A program made the position numbers and the translations under genes. Shown here piece by piece: positions 1 through 7,099 of a DNA stretch of 45,911 bases (positions are counted from its first letter, which is position 1; each line of letters begins with the position of its first letter). This stretch comes from Oscillospiraceae bacterium (GTDB taxonomy: Bacteria > Bacillota > Clostridia > Oscillospirales > Oscillospiraceae): NCBI GenBank assembly GCA_022795735.1, contig JAAWHG010000020.1, forward strand, positions 1 to 45,911. The letters are read 5' to 3'. The notes beneath the pieces are model-generated. The model was not told where the DNA came from and made no database searches. It saw nothing but the letters and a program-made list of their open reading frames with translations.

Positions 1-60
1 GTGAGTATGGAAAACAAATCTCCAATTGTCACCATCGTATTCCCCCCTTTCCGCCTGTAG
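1..60 (+). other. possible 3' tail of an upstream gene or 19-codon ORF
   Basis: Frame 1 is open from the first base to a TAG at 58-60 and encodes about 19 residues ending in PPFRL. It could be the last codons of a gene lying to the left, or a chance ORF starting at the GTG. The plus-strand terminator at 211-249 fits a plus-strand transcript arriving from the left. The remaining bases 61-295 hold no other convincing gene. Confidence 0.25.
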
Positions 61-210
61 ACACAGGGTATGTGCCAAGGGAAAGAAAAAAGGAGGAGAG
101 TAAACCGCCAACCGTGTCACGGCTACGCTGAACGCCCGACTGGCTGCCGGGTCTTTCTTTTGTGATTATAGCATAGGTTTCGACAGACCACAACAAAAAC
201 TTCCATTTTG

Positions 211-249
211 GCTGCGTCCGCCTCTTTCAGGCAGACGCGGCTCTTTTTT
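211..249 (+). terminator. Rho-independent terminator
   Basis: A 13-bp stem (211-223 with 229-241, one G-U pair and one mismatch) encloses a 5-nt loop and is followed by a T-rich tail. It would end a plus-strand transcript from the left of the window and faces the end of the minus-strand repressor at 296. Confidence 0.7.
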
Positions 250-295
250 GCAGCCTAAAGTGAATAATCTCAATAACTTGTTTCAGTGCATTCGT

Positions 296-520
296 TCATT
301 GTTTTGGGTAGGGTTTGCGTATATTTGTCCGTCCGAGAATATAGTCCGTTGATGTGTGATAAAAGTCAGCAAGAATTACAAGCCGTTCGACTGTGATTTG
401 ACGAACGCCGCTTTCGTATTTTTGGTAATACTGAAATGTCGTACCAAGCAACTCTGCAATCTGCTGCTGGGTTAAATCATGATCTTCTCTTAAATTTCTA
501 AGTCTTATTAGCTTACTCAA
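296..520 (-). CDS. small XRE-family DNA-binding regulator
   Basis: A 74-residue single-domain Cro/CI-type helix-turn-helix protein. Helices 2-3 correspond to roughly residues 17-40 (LTQQQIAELLGTTFQYYQKYE), followed by the usual dimer-side segment ending DYILGRTN, which is typical of HTH_3 repressors. It starts 11 bp after the stop of the regulator at 532-765, so the two are probably cotranscribed from the promoter upstream of 765. The likely role is repression of its own or neighbouring accessory genes; the target is unknown. Base composition is AT-rich compared with the core at 4-35 kb, consistent with horizontally acquired DNA. Confidence 0.8.
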   Translation of the reverse strand: MSKLIRLRNLREDHDLTQQQIAELLGTTFQYYQKYESGVRQITVERLVILADFYHTSTDYILGRTNIRKPYPKQ

Positions 521-531
521 GAATTAACACC

Positions 532-765
532 TCATTGGTTTTCTCTATCGGGAGGAACAAATTCCAAGAGACTACCGATTTCACATTCAAGTACTGTGCA
601 TAATCGTGCCAATACATCAATGTCTAATCGGGTCACTTCATTGTTGCAATAACGATTGATTTGTGTTCTCTGCATTTCTGCGCGGTGACTGAGTTTATTC
701 TTACTCAGTCCTTTTTCTTTGATTAACTTTGCTAGATGTATTTTTATAGTTCCATAAATTTCCAA
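532..765 (-). CDS. small XRE/HTH_26-type regulator, TTG start
   Basis: A 77-residue Cro/CI-like protein of the type that begins YGTIKIHLAKLIKEKGLSKN and carries the recognition helix around RAEMQRTQINRYCNN. The start is a TTG placed 7-8 nt after a strong AGGGGGAT ribosome site; no ATG fits. It is the intact paralogue of the broken copy found in two pieces at 875-1054 and 1774-1837: the stretch from GLSKNKLSHRAEM through INRYC is identical in protein to the minus-strand fragment. It leads into the regulator at 296-520. A partial palindrome (777-802) overlaps its leader and may be its own operator. Confidence 0.82.
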   Translation of the reverse strand: MEIYGTIKIHLAKLIKEKGLSKNKLSHRAEMQRTQINRYCNNEVTRLDIDVLARLCTVLECEIGSLLEFVPPDRENQ

Positions 766-776
766 TTTAATATCCC

Positions 777-802
777 CCTGTATTAATATGTAATATGACA
801 GG
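777..802 (-). promoter_or_regulatory. imperfect palindrome, candidate operator
   Basis: CCTGT and ACAGG ends bracket an AT-rich centre, and 9 of 13 positions match between half-sites. It lies just upstream of the TTG start and overlaps the ribosome site of the regulator at 532-765, a usual place for autorepression. The assignment is inferred from position and symmetry only. Confidence 0.35.
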
Positions 803-874
803 GATAGTGTATATTTAATAGAATAATATAAAAAGTTCTAATTAATTATGTCTAATTAATTGCACATCTAAAAA

Positions 875-1054
875 TCAACCATCTTTGTTTGGAGGAATAA
901 ATTCCAACAGACTACTGATTTCACACTCTAGGACGGTGCACAGTCGTGCCAGTACATCAATATCCAGTCTGGTCACAATATTTTTACAATAACGATTAAT
1001 TTGCGTTCTCTGCATCTCTGCACGATGGCTGAGTTTATTCTTGCTTAACCCTCT
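875..1054 (-). pseudogene. 3' part of a split HTH regulator
   Basis: This stretch encodes GLSKNKLSHRAEM..INRYCKN..TRLDIDVLARLCTVLECEISSLLEFIPPNKDG, nearly identical to residues 19-77 of the regulator at 532-765. It lacks that protein's first 18 residues, ribosome site and start. It abuts the stop codon of the XRE gene at 1060-1305, so an apparent longer ORF starting at 1117 is only read-through of that gene in another frame. The missing 5' part, with ribosome site and TTG start, is present on the opposite strand at 1774-1837. This suggests one gene was broken by inversion of the DNA between. Confidence 0.75.
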
Positions 1055-1059
1055 GCTTA

Positions 1060-1305
1060 TCACTCTCTTCCCAGCAGCCAGTGAACTGAAACATGGAGTG
1101 CGTCGGCCAAGGCGCACAACTCAAAATCGGAAACAGGGCGCTTTTGTCCTTCTAGAAGAGAAAGCGCAGGGATACTGATTTCTATACCAGAGGTTTGTAA
1201 TTTTGCCAGCAAGTCTACTTGCCTCATTCCAATGCGAATACGGGCTTCCGTCACACGCGCTCCGACCATATTTCGGTTGCCCAGCGCTAATTTACGCGTT
1301 TTCAT
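1060..1305 (-). CDS. XRE-family transcriptional regulator
   Basis: An 81-residue Cro/CI-type repressor. The HTH spans about residues 22-55 (RIGMRQVDLLAKLQTSGIEISIPALSLLEGQKRPVS), and the C-terminal WLLGRE is the family's usual ending. It carries an insertion between helices 2 and 3 (SGIEIS) seen in some clostridial members. It starts at ATG 1305, about 9 nt after a GGGGG ribosome site. Upstream lie two copies of a TTTGGTA-n-TACCAAA palindrome (1355-1395), a strong sign of autoregulation. Its stop directly touches the broken regulator fragment at 1054, marking a rearrangement edge. Confidence 0.8.
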   Translation of the reverse strand: MKTRKLALGNRNMVGARVTEARIRIGMRQVDLLAKLQTSGIEISIPALSLLEGQKRPVSDFELCALADALHVSVHWLLGRE

Positions 1306-1354
1306 TCAGTATCCCCCTTTTTTCTTTTAGTATATGAAAAAAAGGGCTTTACAA

Positions 1355-1395
1355 ATTTGGTATTACCAAATATAATTTATTTTGGTAATGCCAAA
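1355..1395 (-). promoter_or_regulatory. twin palindromic operators for an XRE repressor
   Basis: Two copies of a 15-bp palindrome lie with centres 25 bp apart: 1356-1370 (TTTGGTATTACCAAA, perfect apart from the central base) and 1381-1395 (TTTGGTAATGCCAAA, one half-site mismatch). They sit 50-90 bp upstream of the ATG of the XRE gene at 1305, where a promoter must lie. Tandem palindromes at about two helical turns are classic for cooperative Cro/CI-type binding. Confidence 0.65.
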
Positions 1396-1410
1396 TTTCA
1401 TATGGTAGAA

Positions 1411-1653
1411 TTAGTAAATTTCCTGTTCCAATGTTTCAAATTCTGGTGTTGAAAAAAATTCGCCTAATGTGATTTCAAAGCCATCACAGAGTTTTTTAAT
1501 GGTTACAATTCCTGGATTTTGGCTCTCACCGTTTAAAATGCTTTTAATTGTTGACTGTGGAACAGCCGCAGTATTGCTCAGCCCATTTGGTGTAATTCCT
1601 TGACTTTTACATAGCTCCCTTATACGTAGCGCAACTACTTCACGAGTATTCAT
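1411..1653 (-). CDS. XRE-family transcriptional regulator
   Basis: An 80-residue helix-turn-helix protein starting MNTREVVALRIRELCKSQGITPNGLSNTAAVPQSTIKSIL, with the HTH at about residues 20-48, then a C-terminal segment TIKKLCDGFEITLGEFF. I chose ATG 1653 because GGAGG lies 8 nt upstream; an ORF start at 1680 has no ribosome site. The family resembles the repressor at 43703-43963 near the other end of the window. A perfect 16-bp palindrome lies 56-71 bp upstream of the start and is a likely operator. It is one of four small repressor genes packed here, plus a broken one. Confidence 0.8.
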   Translation of the reverse strand: MNTREVVALRIRELCKSQGITPNGLSNTAAVPQSTIKSILNGESQNPGIVTIKKLCDGFEITLGEFFSTPEFETLEQEIY

Positions 1654-1708
1654 AGGCAAATCCTCCAGGTGATTTGTCACTATGATAAATTATTTTTTAC
1701 CCCTTTAT

Positions 1709-1724
1709 TAGTGATATATCACTA
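1709..1724. promoter_or_regulatory. perfect 16-bp palindrome, candidate operator
   Basis: TAGTGATATATCACTA is perfectly self-complementary and lies between the minus-strand XRE start at 1653 and the plus-strand remnant at 1774. A further GTCACTAT half-site occurs at about 1676-1683. This is a likely binding site for the adjacent XRE protein. Confidence 0.5.
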
Positions 1725-1773
1725 TATCAAAGAAGTTTCTACCCATTTTTACGCGGATAGGGGGATATCGCGA

Positions 1774-1860
1774 TTGAAAGACTACGGAACTATAAAAATA
1801 AATCTGGCGAAGTTGATTGAAGAAAGCGGACTGAACTATTTAATTCTCATCTTCGATTAA
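1774..1860 (+). pseudogene. 5' part of a split HTH regulator
   Basis: A TTG start at 1774, preceded by AGGGGGATAT, opens a 28-codon frame encoding LKDYGTIKINLAKLIEESGLN and then unrelated residues before TAA. The ribosome site, TTG start and first 20 or so codons match the regulator at 532-765 (MEIYGTIKIHLAKLIKEKGLS). Homology stops at the Gly-Leu codons (1828-1833), exactly where the minus-strand fragment at 875-1054 begins. The two pieces would join in frame if the DNA between about 1050 and 1833 were flipped. A stable short peptide could still be made, but a functional regulator cannot. Confidence 0.7.
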
Positions 1861-1919
1861 GACAACGAGTACGCAAAATATACATATATTTTTTTGTTAT
1901 CGTGGATAAGGAGGGCAAA

Positions 1920-3110
1920 ATGGCAGTTTGTTCATTTTTGGGGCATTGGAGTGTATATGACGCAGATATAGAGTACCGTCTGCAAGCGGCGGTCGACGAG
2001 GTAGTGCGTCAGAATGAATCTGTAGATTTTTGGCTCCATCCATGGGGAGAGTTTTTTAATTACTGCTTTTTGGCGGTTTTAAGGGCAAAGACTCGCAGTC
2101 CGCAAACGGTCAAAATTTGTCTTATTGTAAGTGAGAGTCAATACACGGATATCATGCAGCAGAAGTCAGGAAGCATTCCTGCCTGTATGATTGACGAAAT
2201 TACAATGTACCGGGTGGAACATACCCAGTATCGGGATTGGATGATACCGTATCGAATGCTCCAGCGCTTCATAGTTCAAAAATCCACGTATATTATCAAG
2301 TATATCTATAAAAAGCTGTATGATACAGATAGAAAAATTCTTGACTTTTCCGAAAACAGACAAGATACAGAGGTCATATCTGTGTCCAGTGAGGAAACAG
2401 AGCGAATTATCATAGAGCACATAGGGTTAATGCCGGAACAGGAACAGCATGTTTTTCAAAAGATAGACGGCGGCTGTACGCTGAAAGAAGCCGGGGCATC
2501 GTTGGGGGTGGGGAAAGAGCGGACCCGGCAAATTTTACATCATGGCTGCGCGATTCTCAAAAAAAGCTTGGAGCGGCGGCGCAATCGCGCGCGCGCAACG
2601 CTCGGAGGTCAAGAATACGCCTGTGGTATCTTTGCATTAGGACGGGAAAGCTATTCGTCGATGAGGAGCTTACAGTGTGTGATTGACTTTCTGACTTCGG
2701 CGTATCAGGTGAAGAAAGTTTATATCGACCAGCGCTGCGCGGAATCCGGGTTTATGATGATACTGAAAGGATGGTATCCGTTCAGCTCCAAGGTTCATGT
2801 TACGGCGGTCACCGATGCGGAGCCCTTTTCGGAGGCGGACCGGGAGGAGGATATTTTGCGTATTCGTTTCTGTCCGCCGTGCGACGCTGTTCGTTATGTC
2901 GGATGGCCGGGCATGGAAAATGATACGGACGGTCTGGCTGCCATTGCCGACGTCATCGAGAGAAGTGATTTTTGCCTGTTTCATGGATCGGCCGCCCGCT
3001 TTGCCGAAGAACAGCGGCGGGCCGTTTGCCAGAAAAAGACGGTGATTTTCGTGGATATCGGTAAGAAAAATAGTATTCAGGAAGGGAAACCGGCGGGCGG
3101 AATCGAATGA
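1920..3110 (+). CDS. SLOG-like protein with an internal sigma-region-4-type HTH
   Basis: A 396-residue protein. Residues 1-100 (CSFLGHWSVYDADIE..FWLHPWGEFFNY..LAVLRAKTRSP) resemble the SLOG/YpsA-like nucleotide-binding fold, usually begun by FxGHRD. Residues 157-220 carry a sigma-70 region 4-like helix-turn-helix (TLKEAGASLGVGKERTRQIL). The C-terminal part (235-385), with ADVIERSDFCLFHGSA and the AVCQKKTVIFVDIG ending, looks like the closing half of another SLOG-type domain. The start is ATG 1920, with AGGAGG about 6 nt upstream. It may be a ligand-sensing regulator. The function is unproven and the N-terminal GHRD motif is altered to GHWS. Confidence 0.6.
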   Translation: MAVCSFLGHWSVYDADIEYRLQAAVDEVVRQNESVDFWLHPWGEFFNYCFLAVLRAKTRSPQTVKICLIVSESQYTDIMQQKSGSIPACMIDEITMYRVEHTQYRDWMIPYRMLQRFIVQKSTYIIKYIYKKLYDTDRKILDFSENRQDTEVISVSSEETERIIIEHIGLMPEQEQHVFQKIDGGCTLKEAGASLGVGKERTRQILHHGCAILKKSLERRRNRARATLGGQEYACGIFALGRESYSSMRSLQCVIDFLTSAYQVKKVYIDQRCAESGFMMILKGWYPFSSKVHVTAVTDAEPFSEADREEDILRIRFCPPCDAVRYVGWPGMENDTDGLAAIADVIERSDFCLFHGSAARFAEEQRRAVCQKKTVIFVDIGKKNSIQEGKPAGGIE

Positions 3111-3169
3111 TAAAAATAAAAAAACACGGCAAAGGAAACGGGTATCGCCGTACTGTTTTCGACAAAAGC

Positions 3170-3198
3170 TTGCTAATTTCGACAGTTTAGTTTATAAT
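3170..3198 (+). promoter_or_regulatory. sigma-A promoter of the sensor kinase gene
   Basis: TTGCTA, a 17-bp spacer and a perfect TATAAT. Transcription should begin near 3205, giving about 50 nt of leader to the GTG start at 3256. Confidence 0.65.
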
Positions 3199-3255
3199 GT
3201 TCGCAGGATGAAAAACAGTCTTTTACAGATACTATGCTGCGGGGGAGGGATGACG

Positions 3256-4338
3256 GTGCCGGAAGGATATGCCTTGACTTGGGAGGGGTTGTTCTCCAGG
3301 ATGGAACAACCGGCTTTTATTGTCCAGGACGGACATATTATTTATCACAACGGCGCGGCCGGTAAGCTTCTCTGCGGTGTGAAGCCAATTTTGAAGGAAT
3401 GTTTGCTTCCAGAGGCGCTGGAAGCCTATCGCGCCTTTGACGGAGCCGGTTCCCTGCTGCTGAATATGCGGCTGGGCGGCAGCGAATTGGATTTTACCGT
3501 CTACCGGGAAAATGGGGTTGATATTTTTTTGGCCGCATCGGGGAACAGTGATGAATCGTATCATATTTTGGAGAGGACGGCCCAGGCAATCCGGCGGGCC
3601 GCCCATGATATTTACGACGCGCAAAATGTTCAGCTTCCCGATTTAAAGCTGTACGACGACCCGGCTGTCAGGAAGTCGGTGTCGCGGATCAATAAGAATG
3701 TGTGCCGGTTGGAGCGTTTGGCCGGTAATCTGGCCGATTACAGCGGTTTGCGCGCCAACCAGCGGCAGGGCCGGTTTGAAAAGGTTGAGCTGGCGCGTCA
3801 TTTTCGCGATCTTTGCCAACGGATGCAGGACATGTTCCGTGAGGTCGAGATTTGCTTTCACTGCGAAGACAAAACCATGATGGGACAGATTGACGTGCCG
3901 CTGATGGAGCGCGCCGTGTTGAATTTGATGACCAACGCCCTGCGTACCATGGAGCCGGGCGGGGTGCTGAAGCTGGAGCTGGTCCGGCTCAAACGAAACC
4001 GGGCGGCATTTCAGATTCAGGATGACGGCGCGGGTATTGAGCCGTTGTCCATGTCCAGCGTTATGTACGCCGCCAAGCAGCCCCTTTCGCCATTGGAGGA
4101 CCCACGCCTCGGGGTGGGTCTGGGGCTTTCCCTGTGTATGGAAATCGCCCGGCTGCATGGCGGGACTTTGGTTTTACAGTCCGCGCCGGGACAGGGTACC
4201 TCGGCCTTGCTCTCCTTCTCCCTGTCGCTTCCCGATATGGCTAAGGAGAATGTTTTGCGGTTTAGCGGCGGCGGGTTGGACCCTTTTCTGGTGGAGATTT
4301 CCGAGCTGCTTCCCGCGTCCCATTTTTTTGATATCTAA
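3256..4338 (+). CDS. sensor histidine kinase-like protein
   Basis: A soluble protein of about 360 residues with an N-terminal PAS-like region (VQDGHIIYHNGAAGKLL), a helical dimerisation segment containing RRAAHDIYD, and a C-terminal GHKL ATPase. The N-box is NLMTNALRTMEPGG, the G1 box DDGAGI and the G2 box GVGLGLSLCMEIARLHGG. The phosphoacceptor H-box is weak, so it may phosphorylate atypically. I prefer GTG 3256 because GGGGGAGGG sits about 7 nt upstream. ATG 3250 is too close to that site and ATG 3208 lies only a few bases from the predicted transcript start. No response regulator is adjacent (orphan kinase). A terminator follows at 4364. Confidence 0.7.
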   Translation: MPEGYALTWEGLFSRMEQPAFIVQDGHIIYHNGAAGKLLCGVKPILKECLLPEALEAYRAFDGAGSLLLNMRLGGSELDFTVYRENGVDIFLAASGNSDESYHILERTAQAIRRAAHDIYDAQNVQLPDLKLYDDPAVRKSVSRINKNVCRLERLAGNLADYSGLRANQRQGRFEKVELARHFRDLCQRMQDMFREVEICFHCEDKTMMGQIDVPLMERAVLNLMTNALRTMEPGGVLKLELVRLKRNRAAFQIQDDGAGIEPLSMSSVMYAAKQPLSPLEDPRLGVGLGLSLCMEIARLHGGTLVLQSAPGQGTSALLSFSLSLPDMAKENVLRFSGGGLDPFLVEISELLPASHFFDI

Positions 4339-4363
4339 AAAGGCACGCCGTTTCACTGACACA

Positions 4364-4393
4364 AAAGAGTCCGTTTTCGGACTCTTTTTTTTG
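4364..4393 (+). terminator. Rho-independent terminator
   Basis: A 10-bp perfect stem (4364-4373 with 4378-4387, TTTT loop) runs into a T tract. It ends the kinase transcript and separates it from the ABC operon. Confidence 0.9.
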
Positions 4394-4428
4394 CACCTTT
4401 TCGACCGGGACGCAATAGAATGGCGCAT

Positions 4429-4442
4429 GGAGTGTTCACTCC
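4429..4442. promoter_or_regulatory. perfect 14-bp palindrome upstream of the ABC operon
   Basis: GGAGTGTTCACTCC lies 30-44 bp upstream of the ATPase start and just downstream of a weak promoter candidate (TTGCAC at 4391). The form resembles operators of TetR/GntR-type regulators. The cognate regulator is not obvious in the window. Confidence 0.45.
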
Positions 4443-4472
4443 TGTTATCTAACGAAAGGAGCCGAATGCGGC

Positions 4473-5231
4473 ATGATGGTTGAATTGAACGAAGTCAGCC
4501 TGACTTATCAGTCGCCGGACGGCGAGGTTGAGGCCTTGCGCCGCGTCAGCTTCGGCGTGAAGGAAGGGGAATTTGTCAGCCTTGTCGGACCGTCCGGCTG
4601 CGGCAAGTCCACGCTGTTTTCCATCATAGCCGGGCTGGAACCACCCTCCGCCGGGCAGGTTTTCGTAGACGGAGAGCTGGTTACCGCCCCCTCCGCCAAG
4701 GTCGGTTATATGCCCCAGAAGGATCAGCTCTTTCCCTGGCGCACCATATGGGGCAATGTCACCCTGGGATTGGAGCTGCGGGGCAGGAAAAATCCGCAGG
4801 AACGGGAACGGGTTCGGGAACTGTTGGAGCGCTACGGCCTCGCCGAGTTCGCGCAGAAAACGCCCTCCCAGCTGTCGGGCGGAATGCGGCAGCGCTGCGC
4901 CCTGATCCGCACGCTGGCCACCGCGCCCAAGCTGCTGCTGCTCGACGAGCCCTTTTCCGCGCTGGATTACCAGACCCGGCTGGCGGTTTCCGCCGACATC
5001 TACAGTATCATCCGGCAGGAGGGCAAGACCGCGCTGCTGGTCACCCACGACATCGCGGAGGCGATCAGCCTGTCCGACCGGATTGTGGTCCTCTCCAAGC
5101 GGCCGGCCGCCGTCAAAGGGGAGCACGCGCCGAAAGAGCTGTCCGGTCTGTCCCCCTTGGAGCGCAGGGACGCGCCGGCTTTTCAGCGCTATTTTAACGC
5201 CATTTGGAAGGAGTTGGACGTCAATGTCTGA
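4473..5231 (+). CDS. NitT/TauT-family ABC transporter ATP-binding protein
   Basis: A 252-residue ABC ATPase of the SsuB/TauB/ThiZ type that powers import by the permease encoded next. The Walker A GPSGCGKST is at residues 39-47, the Q-loop MPQKDQLFPW follows, then the signature LSGGMRQR, Walker B LLLLDEPFSALD and switch histidine in VTHDIAEA. FPWRT after the Q-loop is typical of the nitrate/sulfonate/taurine group. An AAAGGAG ribosome site lies about 11 nt upstream. Its stop overlaps the permease start. The substrate cannot be read from the sequence; candidates are sulfonates, thiamine precursors or other small anions or amines. Confidence 0.92.
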   Translation: MMVELNEVSLTYQSPDGEVEALRRVSFGVKEGEFVSLVGPSGCGKSTLFSIIAGLEPPSAGQVFVDGELVTAPSAKVGYMPQKDQLFPWRTIWGNVTLGLELRGRKNPQERERVRELLERYGLAEFAQKTPSQLSGGMRQRCALIRTLATAPKLLLLDEPFSALDYQTRLAVSADIYSIIRQEGKTALLVTHDIAEAISLSDRIVVLSKRPAAVKGEHAPKELSGLSPLERRDAPAFQRYFNAIWKELDVNV

Positions 5232-6033
5232 ACTGTCCCTCCAGCGCCAGGCCTGGCTCAGGAAGCAGCAGCGGACCCGTACCGCCGTGCTGTTGTGGCG
5301 CGTCGGGCTGCTGGCGGCGCTGTTCGCCGGGTGGGAGCTTGCCGCGCGCGCGGGGGCGATTGACCCTTTTATCGTCAGCAGCCCGTCCCGGATGCTGGAC
5401 ACCTTTGTCAGTCTCTGGCGCTCGGGCGATTTGTTTCGCCACGTCGGCGTCTCCCTGATGGAGACCGTCGCCGGCTTTTTACTGGGGACCATACTGGGAA
5501 CCGCCGCCGCCATCGCCCTCTGGTGGAGCGACTTCCTCTCCCGGGTGCTCGACCCCTATCTGGTGGTCCTCAACGCGCTGCCGAAGACGGCGCTGGGACC
5601 GGTGTTTATCGTCTGGATCGGGGCGGGGCCGTCCTCGATTATCGCCATGACGCTGGCCATTTCCCTGATCGTTACCATTTTGGAGATGCACAACGGCTTC
5701 CTCGCGACCGACCCGGAAAAGGTGCGCCTGATGCGGACGCTGGGCGCAAACCGCAGGCAGATTTTGTGGAAGCTGGTGCTGCCGGCCAATTTTACCACCC
5801 TGATTAACGCCCTCAAGGTCAACGTCGGCCTCTCCTGGGTGGGGGTTATTATGGGTGAGTTCCTCGTGTCCAAGGCGGGCTTGGGTTACCTGATTGTCTA
5901 CGGGTCCCAGGTCTTCCAGATGGACTTGGTTATGACAACGGTGCTTCTTCTGGCCGCGGCGGCCGCGCTGATGTATCAGTGCGTGCTGTGGCTGGAGAAG
6001 GCGTTGAAAAAACATTTAGGAGTGACGGCATGA
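5224..6033 (+). CDS. NitT/TauT-family ABC transporter permease
   Basis: A 269-residue inner-membrane permease of the BPD_transp_1 / SsuC-TauC group. It has about six membrane segments and the EAA loop that contacts the ATPase (EKVRLMRTLGANRRQILWKLVLPA). ATG 5224 lies within the last codons of the ATPase gene (8-bp overlap) and has AAGGAG upstream; a longer frame from 5083 is only ATPase-gene shadow. The stop TGA overlaps the next start as ATGA. All three transporter genes are therefore translationally coupled. Confidence 0.92.
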   Translation: MSELSLQRQAWLRKQQRTRTAVLLWRVGLLAALFAGWELAARAGAIDPFIVSSPSRMLDTFVSLWRSGDLFRHVGVSLMETVAGFLLGTILGTAAAIALWWSDFLSRVLDPYLVVLNALPKTALGPVFIVWIGAGPSSIIAMTLAISLIVTILEMHNGFLATDPEKVRLMRTLGANRRQILWKLVLPANFTTLINALKVNVGLSWVGVIMGEFLVSKAGLGYLIVYGSQVFQMDLVMTTVLLLAAAAALMYQCVLWLEKALKKHLGVTA

Positions 6034-7016
6034 AACGAAGCATTGTATTGGTGTTGGCCCTGGCGCTGGCCTTCGGCGCGCTGACGGGCTGCGGGCAGAA
6101 GGAGGAGGTCAAACAGACCATCCGGCTCAGCGAAGTGACCCACTCGGTGTTCTACGCCCCGCTGTATGCGGCAATCAGTCTGGGCTTCTTTGAGGAGGCC
6201 GGGCTGGAGGTGGAGCTGAGCAACGGCGGCGGAGCCGACAAGGTGATGACCGCCGTGCTGGCCGGGCAGGCCGACATAGGGCTGGCCGGTCCCGAGGCGT
6301 GTATTTACGTCTGCGCCGAGGGGCGAGAGGACTATCCCCAGGTCTTTGCCCAGCTAACCAAGCGGGACGGGTCGTTCCTGGTGGGACGGACTAACGATCC
6401 GTTCTCGTGGGAGGATTTGAAGGGCAAGACCATCATCGGAGGCCGGAAGGGCGGCGTGCCGGAGATGACCTTGGAGTATGTCATGCGGCAGAACGGGGTG
6501 GTCCCGCAGGAAGACGCGGTGGTGGACACGTCGGTGCAGTTCAACATGATGGCCGGCGCCTTCACCGGGGGGAACGGGGACTATGTGACCCTGTTTGAGC
6601 CCACCGCCACCCAGGTGGAATTGGAGGGGAAGGGGTATGTCCTGACCTCCATCGGACAGGAGAGCGGCGAGATTCCCTACACCGCCTTTTTCGCCGCCCA
6701 AAGCTGGATGGAGGCCAACCCGGAAACGGTGCAGGCCTTTACCGACGCCATTGCCAAGGCGCAGGCCTGGTGCATTGAAAAAGAGGCGGACGAGGTGGCG
6801 AAGGCCATCGCCGATCAGTTCCCCGACACCGATCTGGAGGTGCTGACCGCCGTGTGCAAGCGGCATCAGGACATCGACGCGTGGAACGCCACGCCGGTGA
6901 TGAAGCAGGAGGCCTTTGAACGGCTGGAGACCGTTATGGAGACCGCCGGGGAGCTGCCCGAGCGGGTGCCCTTTGAGCGGGTGGTTGACAACAGCTTCGC
7001 GGAAAAAGTGAAGTAA
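6030..7016 (+). CDS. NMT1/THI5-like ABC substrate-binding lipoprotein
   Basis: A 328-residue extracytoplasmic binding protein. It begins with a lipoprotein signal (MKRSIVLVLALALAFGALTGC, lipobox LTGC with Cys21), so it should be anchored to the outer face of the membrane. The mature part follows the SsuA/THI5 pattern: HSVFYAPLYAAISLGFFEEAGLEVEL, then GADKVMTAVLAGQADIGLAGPEA. ATG 6030 overlaps the permease stop and has AGGAG 8 nt upstream. It delivers the substrate to the permease and ATPase encoded upstream. Thiamine-precursor or sulfonate-type ligands are possible, but no specific ligand can be assigned. Confidence 0.9.
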   Translation: MKRSIVLVLALALAFGALTGCGQKEEVKQTIRLSEVTHSVFYAPLYAAISLGFFEEAGLEVELSNGGGADKVMTAVLAGQADIGLAGPEACIYVCAEGREDYPQVFAQLTKRDGSFLVGRTNDPFSWEDLKGKTIIGGRKGGVPEMTLEYVMRQNGVVPQEDAVVDTSVQFNMMAGAFTGGNGDYVTLFEPTATQVELEGKGYVLTSIGQESGEIPYTAFFAAQSWMEANPETVQAFTDAIAKAQAWCIEKEADEVAKAIADQFPDTDLEVLTAVCKRHQDIDAWNATPVMKQEAFERLETVMETAGELPERVPFERVVDNSFAEKVK

Positions 7017-7021
7017 AAGAA

Positions 7022-7063
7022 GGCGCACCGCAGGTGAGTCCCTGCGGTGCGCCGGCTGTTTTT
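7022..7063. terminator. bidirectional terminator between the ABC operon and rpoD
   Basis: A perfect 13-bp GC-rich stem (7022-7034 with 7041-7053) has a T run on the plus side (7058-7063) and a T-rich run on the minus side. It serves two convergent transcripts. Confidence 0.85.
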
Positions 7064-7099
7064 CGACGAAATCGGGTATTAGCCGCGAGATTTCCTTGC

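Noticed and set aside
875..1117. 80-codon HTH ORF with start at 1117
   Set aside because: The first 22 codons are the 3' end of the XRE gene read in another frame; only 875-1054 is homologous to a regulator, so it is listed as a pseudogene.
1040..1860. Recombinase-type inverted repeats at the edges of the possible inversion
   Set aside because: Only short, weak similarity between the two edges, so active site-specific inversion cannot be claimed from the sequence.
4339..4472. TPP or other riboswitch before the NitT/TauT operon
   Set aside because: The space holds a terminator and a palindrome; no conserved riboswitch core is visible.
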